Shown here one piece after another: positions 11,043-19,015 of a stretch of DNA of 64,000 bases (positions are counted from its first letter, which is position 1; each line of letters begins with the position of its first letter). The DNA is from Trichomonas vaginalis G3 (lineage: Eukaryota > Parabasalia > Trichomonadida > Trichomonadidae). The translations under genes were made by a program, and so were the position numbers. The notes below the pieces were generated by a model. It ran no database searches. It was not told where the DNA came from and saw nothing but the letters and a program-made list of their open reading frames with translations. Location of the stretch: the NCBI RefSeq assembly GCF_026262505.1, contig NW_026529243.1:169010-233009 (forward strand), given 5' to 3'.

Positions 11043-12278
11043 ATGTACAGAATAGACGTTTCAGATTTTTATGACTTCCAAGCGTTCAGAAATATGTGTC
11101 CATTTAGAGACTATAACAAAGCAGTCGAGAATTTGAAACGTTTAGTCATTTATGTTGACTCTGCCCCAGAATGTTATGTTATGAAAGAATGGGATGTTGT
11201 CTTTAACAAACCAAGAGCAACCATAGTTTCAGAACAAGAATGTAGACAGAAACTTAAGAAAATAAAAGTCGTACAAGTTGGTATGAAGATGTTAGATGCT
11301 TGGGATATCTTATTGTCAAAGTTAGAAGATTTTTCAGTTCGTGGTATAAAGTTCTATACACCATCTCCAAACTTCTATTCTATCTTCACTGGATATAAAT
11401 ACGAACAAGTAGAATGGAAAGAAAATGTTATAGAAGCTTGGTTAGACCATGTCAAAGAAATTATATGCAATGGAAACGAAAGAGTCTATGAGTATATCTT
11501 ATGTTGGTTTGCAAACATCTTACAACATCCAAGTGCTAAAAATGAAACTGCTCTCATTATAATTGGAAAACAAGGAACTGGTAAGAACACTTTCTTTACA
11601 GATATCTTATGCAAACTGTTAGAGGGCTATTCGAACCCTAATATGACAAACTTAGAAAACATCTGCGGTAAATTTAACTCTTCAATAGAGAATATGAAAC
11701 TTATAGTATGTAACGAACTTCAAAGTATAGATACAACAAAAGTTTTAAACTCAGATGCTTTGAAGAGTCTTATAACAGACAAAGTTGGAGTTGTTGAAAG
11801 AAAATATAAAGACCAAAGAGTTTGTGAAAATGTTGCAAACTTCGTCATGGTTTCAAACAATGTTGTTCCGATGAAGTTAGAAAGTTCTGACAGAAGATAT
11901 GTAGTTGTCAGAACGTCAGATTCTCATATGTAAGATACAGAATATTTTGACGCTTTGTCAGAAACTTTGACATCTGACTTTTACAACCACTTGTTCTCAT
12001 ATTTCATGACATTAGATATTTCAAAGTTCAATCCAAGACAAATTCCACATACCGAAGAAAGACAAACATTGTTAGAAGCAAACAAGAGTGTTTATGAACT
12101 GTTTATAGATGAGACTAACTTTGAGTGTTTAGATGAAAGGTCATTGTACGATGAATATAAACAATATTGCCAAGAGTATGGTTATATGGCAGCTTCTAAA
12201 CGTACATTCTTGGCAAATGTCAAAAATCTTTTAGATGTTCAGAACGGCGTATATACAAAGAAAAATTTTTATGAGTAA
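11043..12278 (+). pseudogene. Superfamily 3 helicase (D5-like), broken
   Basis: Replicative SF3 helicase of the virus D5/primase-helicase type. In order: an N-terminal domain of about 170 residues; Walker A GKQGTGKNTF (about residues 179-188); a Walker B-like strand LIVCNELQSI (about 228-237); motif C FVMVSNN (about 273-279); and an arginine-finger-like SSDRRYVVVR (about 285-294). The C-terminal part around 12,000-12,270 resembles the winged-helix tail of such proteins. The enzyme would unwind the element's genome during replication with polymerase B. It has about one break and is treated as a fossil. A homopolymer-rich AT spacer lies just before the start. Confidence 0.8.
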
Positions 12279-12314
12279 ATTTTAAAAAAAATCTTTTTTT
12301 ATCCGATAGAAAAG

Positions 12315-12734
12315 ATGACAAAATTCATCTCAGTAAATAAGTACATGACAGAAGTCAAAGAAGAACTAGACCCATTCGCATATTTGAATGTTTACTTCTA
12401 CCATTTTGAAAAGTCTACATTTGACAAAGTTTGGAACATCGAACCAGTTAAGTTTGCTATTGTGACTAAAAATGGTGCGAAATTTGAAGACTTAGACATA
12501 GAAGGTTTGTTAACAGTCAAAGAAAATTTTGACAGAAAGTTCTCAAAACTCGAAGAAGGCAAAGCATACAAACTTGTTATACCTTATGAACCAAAGAAAG
12601 CAGACGACTATGAATATTATGAGTCTAAGATAGTTGAAGTTCAAGGTAAATTGGGTAAAAAGATTTTAGAGTCTAAGCCAGTGTTTGCTCCTAAAGAGGA
12701 AGAGAACATTGACATTGACCCAGAAATGTTCTAA
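12315..12734 (+). CDS. Possible single-strand DNA-binding protein with acidic tail
   Basis: A whole 139-residue protein directly after the helicase. The body alternates beta strands (LNVYFYHFEKS, VKFAIVTKNG, KAYKLVIPYE, SKIVEVQGKL) as an OB fold would. The last residues are EEENIDIDPEMF, an acidic tail ending in Phe, the layout used by many SSBs (including phage T7 gp2.5) to dock replication partners. The position beside the helicase supports a replication role. The family itself is not recognised, so the SSB call is inference. Confidence 0.4.
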   Translation: MTKFISVNKYMTEVKEELDPFAYLNVYFYHFEKSTFDKVWNIEPVKFAIVTKNGAKFEDLDIEGLLTVKENFDRKFSKLEEGKAYKLVIPYEPKKADDYEYYESKIVEVQGKLGKKILESKPVFAPKEEENIDIDPEMF

Positions 12735-12750
12735 AAATAAAATTTTATTT

Positions 12751-13200
12751 TTACATGTCAAATTTCTTTTTCTCTGGTTCAGGTTCTTTCTTCTCTTCTT
12801 CTACTTTCTTTTCTTTCTTCTCTCTCTTCTTCTTCTTCTCTGGTGGAGTTATGTCAAACTTCTCAGAACCATATTTTTGTAAAAGGTCTTTGTCCTTTAA
12901 TAGCTCTTCTATTCTGTTTTCTATTTCATCTTCAAGAACAGCGCATGTGTCTTCTTTGCATTCTAAGAACTTTTGTTGGACTTCAGCTTTCCAATCGGCG
13001 TCATCTCTGTCAACAAGTCTGTCATTGACAAATTTTAAGACTTCTCTGCTTAATGTTTTATGGTTCTTGTCATATTCCCAGAAACAGAACTTTAGAACAA
13101 ATTCACCTTTCTTGTTTACACTATGTAAGATTTTATGGTCTACAGATGTTTTGCTGTCGAAAAGCTTGTCTCGAATATAGATAGCGAAATCGCTAGACAT
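12751..13200 (-). CDS. Maverick protein with Lys/Glu-rich tail, 149 aa, unknown
   Basis: A whole minus-strand gene, convergent with the SSB-like gene (16 bp apart) and divergent from the packaging ATPase. Residues 1-70 form a mixed domain (FAIYIRDKLFDSKTSVDHK, then VLKFCFWEYDK). Residues 85-110 are helical. The last 35 residues are almost only Lys, Glu and Pro (KKKKREKKEKKVEEEKKEPE), a charged disordered tail. No family recognised. It begins 36 bp from the ATPase start and so probably shares a bidirectional promoter with it. Confidence 0.5.
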   Translation of the reverse strand: MSSDFAIYIRDKLFDSKTSVDHKILHSVNKKGEFVLKFCFWEYDKNHKTLSREVLKFVNDRLVDRDDADWKAEVQQKFLECKEDTCAVLEDEIENRIEELLKDKDLLQKYGSEKFDITPPEKKKKREKKEKKVEEEKKEPEPEKKKFDM

Positions 13201-13236
13201 TTCCTAAAAGATAAAATTTTTAATTTTTCTAAAAAT

Positions 13237-14112
13237 ATGTTAGAAAAAAAGTTTGCTGACATTGACAAGAAATTTGAGAATGTTTTAAACAAGAACAAGA
13301 GGAAGTTAGAAAATGCTCAGATAAAACCCATACATGACAAGTTCCTATTTGCTCAGAATGGTATAACAGGTCTAATTGCACCGCCTGGGTCGGGCAAGAC
13401 TTTCACTTATCTTAAAATGGCTGCACAACAACAAGAACTAGATGAGAAGAACCCATTCTATGAGTTAGTAGTCATTTGTAGTACTTCTGGTCAATTTGAC
13501 CAAACCGTAAATTCGTTCAAAGATATTATAAAAAAGTCTAAGTTAGTATGTATAAAAGACTCTGAGTTGTTGGATTGGATAAAGAAGTACCAAAGAAGAG
13601 TTTTGAAGTACAATGCTATAAATGAGTATGTCAATTCGAGGTTTAAAGACCCAAATGAGGAAATGCAGAGAATATTAGAGAAGAAACACTTCAGAAACAA
13701 ACAGAAAGAGATAGAATACATTTCGAAGAAATTGCAATCTTACGATTGGAAGACTTACCCTCACAGATGTCTTCTTATCTTAGATGACTTTGCTTCTCAT
13801 CCTTTGTTAAAGAATAGAGAACAAGACATGTGTCGAATTCTTAAGAAGCTCAGACACTTTAACATTTCAGTTGTCATTTGTGTACAGACAGCAAAGAGTT
13901 TAAGTAAGGATGTTAAAAGAATACTTACTGATATCATACTTTTCCCTGGATTGTCCGAAGACGATTTCATGGAACTTATGAAAGAGTCCATGGCAGGTAA
14001 GTTTGACAGACATGAACTATGGGAGAAGTACAAAGTCATACAAGACCCTCATACTTCTTTCAGAATTCACATCTACGCGAACAAAGTTCAAATTGTAAAA
14101 AGTCAAGCTTGA
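13237..14112 (+). CDS. ATP: Genome-packaging ATPase (FtsK/HerA, A32-like)
   Basis: Predicted genome-packaging ATPase of the FtsK/HerA superfamily, as in Polintons, poxviruses (A32) and adeno-like viruses. Walker A GLIAPPGSGKTF lies near residues 45-56 of the start chosen here, and Walker B RCLLILDDF about 135 residues later. A sensor-like VVICVQTAKSLSKD follows. About 291 residues from M at 13,237; an upstream in-frame Met at 13,135 would overlap the divergent gene, so I prefer 13,237, which follows the AT-rich promoter-like spacer. It looks whole. The last eight codons and stop lie within a 31-bp sequence repeated at 15,662 (see the cassette entry). Confidence 0.85.
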   Translation: MLEKKFADIDKKFENVLNKNKRKLENAQIKPIHDKFLFAQNGITGLIAPPGSGKTFTYLKMAAQQQELDEKNPFYELVVICSTSGQFDQTVNSFKDIIKKSKLVCIKDSELLDWIKKYQRRVLKYNAINEYVNSRFKDPNEEMQRILEKKHFRNKQKEIEYISKKLQSYDWKTYPHRCLLILDDFASHPLLKNREQDMCRILKKLRHFNISVVICVQTAKSLSKDVKRILTDIILFPGLSEDDFMELMKESMAGKFDRHELWEKYKVIQDPHTSFRIHIYANKVQIVKSQA

Positions 14113-14256
14113 AAAATAAATGGTTCATCTACCCTACTTGTTTGAAGTTGTCAAAATACTCTGTTATTTTTCACGATTTTCATGAGTTTTGGCTACCCCT
14201 GTAAAAGTCGGTCTAGAGAAATTTCATGAAATTTGGTCATTTTTTTCAGCAAAAAT

Positions 14257-14525
14257 ATATTTTAGGGTAGAAGGGTATATCTACCCCGTTTTCTACCCTC
14301 ATTTCTACCCCAGTTATTTTATAAACGTTTCACATGGTAAACGTTATTTTTTAAATTTTGTGAAAACTCAACGGTTTGACACAAGCCCTAAAAATTATTT
14401 TACTCAGAATTTTACTCAGAATTCAATAAAAATATATTTTAGGGTAGAAGGGTATATCTACCCCGTTTTCTACCCTCATTTCTACCCCAGTTATTTTATA
14501 AGCGTTTTACATGGTAAACATTGTG
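14257..14525 (+). repeat. Two copies of a ~90-bp phased CTACCC repeat, left of cassette gene
   Basis: Two near-identical blocks (14,257-14,345 and 14,430-14,520). Each reads AAAAATATATTTTAGGGTAG, a short TATATCTACC dyad, then CTACCC motifs at 12-bp steps, and then ATTTTATAA and ACATGGTAAAC. The related, inverted blocks lie at 15,490-15,560 and 15,585-15,652, so the cassette gene is bracketed by inverted repeats. A similar block lies at the Maverick left end (4,008). The stretch 14,113-14,495 holds no gene that I can support. Confidence 0.7.
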
Positions 14526-15410
14526 AATTCGTGAAATTCTAAACAGTTTTGTAGCTTCTATTTCTTCACGAAGGATATCGAATGTTTTCACAATGCCGAA
14601 AGTTTCTTTATATTTCTTCTTGACATCTGAAAGAAGGAAATCGTCAGCTGTTGGATAGTTTTTGTTTAGAAATGTCAACATGTCCATTTTATCTTCTGCT
14701 GGTTTCTCTACTTCTTTCTTTAAGTCAGCATAGTCGTTTCTCATACGTTCTATCTCTTTGACGGAGTAGTTATATTTCCTCATTGCTGCTTTACATTTAG
14801 AACATTGTGGGTTCATTTTTGCGTTATATTCTGAAACCTTACCTGCTAGTATGACTAAGGCGTCAATGGTTTTCTTTAACTCAAAAGTTGCTGGTTTTAT
14901 CTGTTCGTTCCATACCTTACCTCTTCTATCTTTATCTCTTATCTGCCATACACATTTTGCAACTAACGAAACAAAGTTGTCGTAGGTCTTAAACTCCCCA
15001 GATTTGTATATGTCAGAGATGTTCTTATATACCATATCGCAATCTTTGTCCATGACTTTGTGGTTGCAATGAAAACCAAGGAATTCATAGTTAACCTTTC
15101 GTATGAACTTCTTTATTTCTACTGAGTCAGTTGCTTTGACTTCTATTTCATCGAATTCTGGAATAGTGAGTTTTTGTTGTTGTATTTCAGGAAGTTTAGG
15201 TAGATGGTCAATAATATCCTGCATTTCATAAAGATACTGTTCATTTGTTTCATCTTTCGCAGTGCAATCTAAATCTCCTTGGAGAAGTTCTTGCTTTATC
15301 TTCTGGATTTCTGTTTCGAAAGTATATGAAGAAGGAATGAAGCTTTTCATCTCTACTAACATTGAAGTTGGGTTCATGACTAACGAGTTTGGTGCTGTTG
15401 TTGCTAACAT
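14496..15410 (-). CDS. Cassette gene, 304 aa, Cys/His motif and coiled coil, unknown
   Basis: A whole minus-strand gene, the only one in the cassette. I take Met at 15,410 (MLATTAPNSL) as the start because the upstream in-frame extension is low-complexity. The middle has a conserved-looking HCNHKVMDKDCDMVYKNI segment; further on CSKCKAAMRKY could bind zinc, followed by a coiled coil (VKEIERMRNDYADLKKEVEK) and a C-terminal domain ending YKETFGIVKTFDILREEI. No family recognised. Because it is bracketed by direct and inverted repeats, it may encode a cargo, regulatory or mobility function. That is inference from layout only. Confidence 0.5.
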   Translation of the reverse strand: MLATTAPNSLVMNPTSMLVEMKSFIPSSYTFETEIQKIKQELLQGDLDCTAKDETNEQYLYEMQDIIDHLPKLPEIQQQKLTIPEFDEIEVKATDSVEIKKFIRKVNYEFLGFHCNHKVMDKDCDMVYKNISDIYKSGEFKTYDNFVSLVAKCVWQIRDKDRRGKVWNEQIKPATFELKKTIDALVILAGKVSEYNAKMNPQCSKCKAAMRKYNYSVKEIERMRNDYADLKKEVEKPAEDKMDMLTFLNKNYPTADDFLLSDVKKKYKETFGIVKTFDILREEIEATKLFRISRIHNVYHVKRL

Positions 15411-15489
15411 GTTCTTACAATAAAAATAAAAAAATATTTTTTTAAAAAAACCAACTTTATTTTTTATTTCGGGAAAACTCATGACAAAT

Positions 15490-15652
15490 TCAAGAGGGTA
15501 GAAAAGAGGTTAGAAAACAGGTTAGATATACCCATCTACCCTAAAATATATTTTTGCCGAATTCTGAGTAAAACTCATGACAAATTCAAGAGGGTAGAAA
15601 AGAGGTTAGAAAACAGGTTAGATATACCCATCTACCCTAAAATATATTTTTG
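15490..15652 (-). repeat. Two copies of the phased repeat, right of cassette gene, inverted
   Basis: Two near-identical 80-bp blocks containing GAGGGTAGAAAAGAGGTTAG, then ACAGGTTAGATATACCC and CTACCCTAAAATATATTTTT. They are the reverse orientation of the left pair (14,257 and 14,430), with the motif spelled CTAACC rather than CTACCC at two positions, as at 4,008. The region between the cassette gene start and 15,706 carries only these repeats and the second 31-bp direct repeat. Confidence 0.7.
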
Positions 15653-15706
15653 GGTGTAAAATTCAAATTGTAAAAAGTCAAGCTTGAAAAATCTAAGTGT
15701 TTAGTC

Positions 15707-15886
15707 TTAGTAAGATGGTAGCTTCTTAAAGCATATGCCGTCCTTGAGTTTTATGTACGTGAAGAGAAGTACAATGAATTCAATTACGAGTACAATTGCA
15801 ATGACAACTAAGGCAACTATTTTTGTCTTTTGCCAGCAAGGGTACTTCTTCTCTTCCAATGGTTCGGCAGAACTATACTCACTCAT
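15707..15886 (-). CDS. Small single-pass membrane protein, 59 aa
   Basis: Start taken at MSEYSSAEPL (15,886). A short polar N-terminus is followed by one strongly hydrophobic segment (IVALVVIAIVLVIEFIVLLF, about residues 23-42) and a short basic Cys-containing tail. This is a bitopic membrane protein of unknown function, possibly a virion-membrane, entry or egress protein. It lies just beyond the 31-bp repeat and divergent from the small plus-strand gene at 15,930. It looks whole. Confidence 0.6.
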   Translation of the reverse strand: MSEYSSAEPLEEKKYPCWQKTKIVALVVIAIVLVIEFIVLLFTYIKLKDGICFKKLPSY

Positions 15887-15929
15887 GAGAAATGCCAAAA
15901 CGGTTTAATAGAAAAAGTGTTATTTTTTC

Positions 15930-16124
15930 ATGTCCGAAGACTCGAAGGTGCAACACTTCCAAAATACCGACGAACTCAGAAGAGCAGCATGGCAGTATGT
16001 TCTTGACAACTTCTTTGAGTTCTCCAGGAACACCTTGGAAAATGCTGAAGAACTCCGACACAGAGAATTTGGAGAAATTGCACTCCAATACTACCTTGAC
16101 AAACAAAGGGTAAACAAAGGGTAA
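15930..16124 (+). CDS. Small helical protein, 64 aa, unknown
   Basis: A 64-residue, mostly helical, acidic protein (ELRRAAWQYVLDNFFEFSRN, then EFGEIALQYYLDKQ). It starts 44 bp from the divergent membrane-protein gene, after a T-rich stretch. Its codon use (more C/G-ending codons) matches the accessory island 15.9-19.3 kb rather than the AT-rich core genes. No family recognised. Confidence 0.45.
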   Translation: MSEDSKVQHFQNTDELRRAAWQYVLDNFFEFSRNTLENAEELRHREFGEIALQYYLDKQRVNKG

Positions 16125-16163
16125 AATAAGACTAAAAACTTAACGTTTAAAAGTGACATTTTT

Positions 16164-16364
16164 ATGAGCTCCGAGTCACCGAGAAAACTTGGTCAGATGT
16201 TAGCAGCTTACTTCCCTGAGGAGGATGGAAGCGTTACATACGTAAGGTTCAAAAACAACGAACCTGGAATTGCGTACCAAATTCGCAATTACATGACCAT
16301 GGAAGAGTACGAAAGGTTCCTACAAGAGAAACCAGCTCTAAACAACTCAGAAAAGAAAGAATAA
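16164..16364 (+). CDS. Small acidic protein, 66 aa, unknown
   Basis: A 66-residue protein, with a beta-rich first half (DGSVTYVRFKNNEPGIAYQI) and a helical, charged end. It follows the 64-aa gene on the same strand after 40 bp, with a TTTTTATG-type start context, and has the same GC-shifted codon use. Convergent with the proline-rich gene. Unknown function. Confidence 0.45.
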   Translation: MSSESPRKLGQMLAAYFPEEDGSVTYVRFKNNEPGIAYQIRNYMTMEEYERFLQEKPALNNSEKKE

Positions 16365-16392
16365 AAAGTTTAACTCGTAATTGTTTATTTTT

Positions 16393-16971
16393 TTACTTGT
16401 ATGGGCAAGCTGCAAGAATGAAGTCGACTATCTCAGTCTTTGTCTTGACCAGTTGGACTGCTCTTGCGAGTACGTCTGTTTTGCGGTCTCCAGCTGGTGT
16501 CTGACCTTCGTAATTGCGCATGTTCTTGAGAGCTCCAACTGTAAATGGTTGTAGGATGAAGAGTCTCTCAGACTGCTTGAGGTAGTCTTCACGGTCACGA
16601 ACCGAATCTGTGGTACGAGTCGAATCTGTCGACCTTAGGGAAGAGACTGAAAGCCTGTCGTCTTCCATAGGGGCTGTGGCATAATCTTTGCGTAAACGGT
16701 TCAGACCTTCTTCGAACTCTTGGTCTCTCTTGGATTGAGATTGGAATTGTGGGGCAGGGTTTTGCATAAACATCCAAGGGTTGGGGAAGTAAGGCATAGG
16801 CTGAGGAGGAGGGTAGTTCGGGAAGCCTTGTGGTAGGTAGTAACCTTGAGGTGGAAATTGGTAGTAATTTGGTGGAGGGACTTGCTGGAACTGAGGTTGC
16901 TGAGGTGCAGGGGCTGGTGCTTTAGGTTCCTCTGGTTTGGGAATGGGCTCGGTTGGTGGTACGTCGGACAT
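16393..16971 (-). CDS. Proline/glutamine-rich protein with C-terminal helical domain, 192 aa
   Basis: Start taken at MSDVPPTEPIPKPEEPK (16,971). A longer in-frame reading into 17,121 would only translate the tandem repeat. Residues 1-90 are very rich in Pro, Gln, Tyr and Phe (repeats such as YYQFPPQGYYLPQGFP), probably disordered. Residues 95-130 are Ser/Thr/Arg/Asp-rich (SLRSTDSTRTTDSVRDRED). The last 60 form a helical domain ending ILAACPYK. Unknown function. The layout (sticky N-terminus plus helical C-terminus) resembles scaffold or condensate-forming viral proteins, but that is speculation. It shares a divergent promoter region with the gene at 17,222. Confidence 0.5.
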   Translation of the reverse strand: MSDVPPTEPIPKPEEPKAPAPAPQQPQFQQVPPPNYYQFPPQGYYLPQGFPNYPPPQPMPYFPNPWMFMQNPAPQFQSQSKRDQEFEEGLNRLRKDYATAPMEDDRLSVSSLRSTDSTRTTDSVRDREDYLKQSERLFILQPFTVGALKNMRNYEGQTPAGDRKTDVLARAVQLVKTKTEIVDFILAACPYK

Positions 16972-16988
16972 CTGTTTGTGGCTTAACC

Positions 16989-17100
16989 GTCGGAAGGAAA
17001 AACCTTTCCTGTCGGAAGGAAAAACCTTTCCTGTCGGAAGGAAAAACCTTTCCTGTCGGAAGGAAAAACCTTTCCTGTCGGAAGGAAAAACTTTTTCTGA
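16989..17100 (+). repeat. Five tandem 22-bp semi-palindromic repeats in a divergent promoter region
   Basis: Five units of GTCGGAAGGAAAAACCTTTC plus CT, the last degenerate. Each unit contains AGGAAA...TTTCCT, a dyad. Two further, looser copies (GTCGGGAAAATTTTTTCC and GTCGGGAAAATATTTTCC) lie at about 17,174-17,220, directly before the plus-strand gene. They sit between divergent genes (16,971 minus and 17,222 plus) and look like an operator array. Confidence 0.8.
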
Positions 17101-17221
17101 AGTTCGACCAAAAGTTCTCAATTTTCGAAAATTTGAATGGTTTACGGACGGACAACTGGAAGAGTCCTTCCTGTCGTCGGGAAAATTTTTTCCAGTTGTC
17201 GGGAAAATATTTTCCTGTCGG

Positions 17222-17611
17222 ATGGAAGGACTCGGAATACCAGAAGGATTTGACGAGGCAATTTACCTTATAGAGATAAATGAAGTTGTTAAGCAGTACT
17301 TGCGCAGGGTAATGAAGCCCAAGGTCAAGTTCACCACTATTTCTGGAAGGTCTACACTTCAGCTCGAGACTTCGACTGGAATTCCAATTCAAATACCAGA
17401 CGGGACAGCCTACGATGGCATAAAGGACGCCAAAAGAGAAGCTCTTGTTAAGTTCCTAAACAAACGTCCTTGGATAAAAATACCAAACAAGGAGAACCCC
17501 CTACCCCATATGAAATTGGCAATTCAGTCTCTCCTTCACTTCTCGGGTCAGCCGTTCTACATAACCTGTGAAGGCGACATCCAACCAGTTCAGTCAACCT
17601 TAACGTTTTGA
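17222..17611 (+). CDS. Accessory island protein, 129 aa, unknown
   Basis: Start taken at MEGLGIPEGFDEAIYL (17,222), right after the operator-like repeats; longer in-frame readings upstream only translate the repeats. A mixed alpha/beta protein with segments VKFTTISGRSTLQLETS and FYITCEGDIQPV. No family recognised. Higher GC and C/G-ending codons than the element's core genes. It is the first of three plus-strand genes (17,222, 17,639, 18,256) separated by 27-33 bp, probably one expression block. Confidence 0.45.
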   Translation: MEGLGIPEGFDEAIYLIEINEVVKQYLRRVMKPKVKFTTISGRSTLQLETSTGIPIQIPDGTAYDGIKDAKREALVKFLNKRPWIKIPNKENPLPHMKLAIQSLLHFSGQPFYITCEGDIQPVQSTLTF

Positions 17612-17638
17612 GTAAAAACATTTTTTTTCATTTTTTGA

Positions 17639-18223
17639 ATGAAGCAAGTTAAATTCGTCCCACACCAAACTCAATGGACCGATGAAGAGTTGCAAGCTAT
17701 GGTTGAAGGTGTTGAGAACGACATAGACGGCGAACTTGAAGGAGCTCAAACCACAATTGCAACCAAAATTGCACAAGTCAAGGAACAGATAGCTCCACTT
17801 AAAGCTACCAAAGCTACTCTTGACCTCATGGATAGTTACCGTTTAGAAGTAAAGAGTGGAATAAGACAATTAAAATTAAAACTTCTAAACTACGAAGCTA
17901 TACTCCAAAAGTTAGCAGAAATGAGAAGACTTTACCAGAGCTACTTACATGTAAGGGACTTACCTTCAAGCAGTCCGACCAAAGATGAATTTTCTGACAT
18001 TGTCCCAATTTTGTCCGAAAGTCAGCTCAGATGTTTTGAACTGCTCCCAACATATCCAGAATATGAACGTTTGCCTGAACTCTTCCGCAATCTCAAAAAA
18101 CGTTTTTTGGTTCTCATGTTCCAAACTTTTATCGGAAGAGACAACAAACGTTCAGAAGAAGAACAAGATATTATTTTAAACTTGTTGTATGACTTAACCG
18201 TCATAACAAGCTTTTTGAAGTAA
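17639..18223 (+). CDS. Coiled-coil protein, 194 aa, unknown
   Basis: A whole protein, almost entirely helical. Residues 15-95 form a long coiled coil (ATKIAQVKEQIAPLKATKAT), followed by a Pro/Ser linker and a helical C-terminal domain (CFELLPTYPEYERLPELF). No family recognised. A TTTTTTTTCATTTTTTG tract precedes the start; it contains a TCATT that would match the Trichomonas initiator consensus (TCAYW), an inference. Second of three collinear accessory genes. Confidence 0.45.
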   Translation: MKQVKFVPHQTQWTDEELQAMVEGVENDIDGELEGAQTTIATKIAQVKEQIAPLKATKATLDLMDSYRLEVKSGIRQLKLKLLNYEAILQKLAEMRRLYQSYLHVRDLPSSSPTKDEFSDIVPILSESQLRCFELLPTYPEYERLPELFRNLKKRFLVLMFQTFIGRDNKRSEEEQDIILNLLYDLTVITSFLK

Positions 18224-18255
18224 AACCGCCATTCTCAAACCACTTCATTTTTTCG

Positions 18256-18966
18256 ATGTCCGAACAAGCACCGAAGCCGAACACAATGGCAGATGTCCTT
18301 TCAATGTTGCCAGACAAGCGCCCAGTTCAAATTCAAATTTTGAATTTGAAAGCTCATCTGACAAACACCGTTAAGACTCTCCAAAGTAGTCTTATGGAAG
18401 AGATGAAGGGACTTAAAGGTGAGTTCCTCATGAACCAAGCTTCCAATGAGAAAGTCCTGAATGATTTGACGGAAACCTTGCGCATTTACGCGAGAGAGAA
18501 CCGAGACCTTGCCAGACTCATCTACCGTTTCTTCGAAGAGATAGATGCCATCTGGAAGGTACTCGGAAAGGACAGAACCTCCAACACCGTAATTCGTGAG
18601 TACCAAATTGAAGAAGGAATTGTCGAGGAAGAAGAGGAAGAAAAGAAACACGAAGAAGAAGAGGAAGAAGATGAAGAAGAGAAACACGAAGAAGAGGAAG
18701 TTTGGGCAACCCTTGTTGCCGATGACGCTTACGAAATTTCCCAACCCTACCCATACCAAATCCGCAACAAGGAGACAGGCAAGGTTCTTACCCCAGTCCT
18801 CAACAACTTGGGACACTTGAACCTTAACCTTCGGAATCGCGGTTCAATCTCCATGGGCAAGCTTGTCGCAATTCAATGGGTTCCAAATCCAGACAAGAAG
18901 ACGAGGGTCAGACACATTGACGGTGACAAGCTCAACAATCGTAAGGAGAACCTCGAGTGGTTCTAA
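18256..18966 (+). CDS. HNH-type nuclease-like protein with acidic linker
   Basis: A whole 236-residue protein in three parts. Residues 1-115 are helical/coiled coil. Residues about 118-150 are an almost pure Glu/Lys linker (EEEEEKKHEEEEEEDEEEK). Residues 155-236 form a domain with a strand run, GKLVAIQWVPNPDKK, and RVRHIDGDKLNNRKENLEW. That last motif is the HNH_3/NUMOD-type homing-nuclease signature (H-x-D-x(4)-NN-x(3)-NLEW). Such proteins nick or cut DNA and are frequent hitchhikers in phages and giant viruses. Here it could be a homing nuclease or an anti-competitor function. Codon use differs from the core genes, which suggests later acquisition. Confidence 0.65.
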   Translation: MSEQAPKPNTMADVLSMLPDKRPVQIQILNLKAHLTNTVKTLQSSLMEEMKGLKGEFLMNQASNEKVLNDLTETLRIYARENRDLARLIYRFFEEIDAIWKVLGKDRTSNTVIREYQIEEGIVEEEEEEKKHEEEEEEDEEEKHEEEEVWATLVADDAYEISQPYPYQIRNKETGKVLTPVLNNLGHLNLNLRNRGSISMGKLVAIQWVPNPDKKTRVRHIDGDKLNNRKENLEWF

Positions 18967-19015
18967 GAGTAAAAAAATTTTATTTTAGGGGGAAACCCCA
19001 AGTAAATTTAGGTGT

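Larger units (their letters stand above)
14087..15692. repeat. Cassette flanked by 31-bp direct repeats at the ATPase 3' end
   Basis: A 31-bp sequence (TTCAAATTGTAAAAAGTCAA and 11 more bases) occurs at 14,087-14,117, covering the end and stop codon of the ATPase gene, and again at 15,662-15,692. Between them lie one minus-strand gene and four copies of an inverted, phased CTACCC-type repeat. The geometry (a gene 3' end duplicated on the far side of an insert) resembles a site-specific or homologous insertion of a mobile cassette into the Maverick. Confidence 0.7.

Noticed and set aside
16989-17100. CRISPR-like regular repeat
   Set aside because: Units are directly adjacent without spacers, in a eukaryotic element, between divergent genes; an operator-like array fits better.
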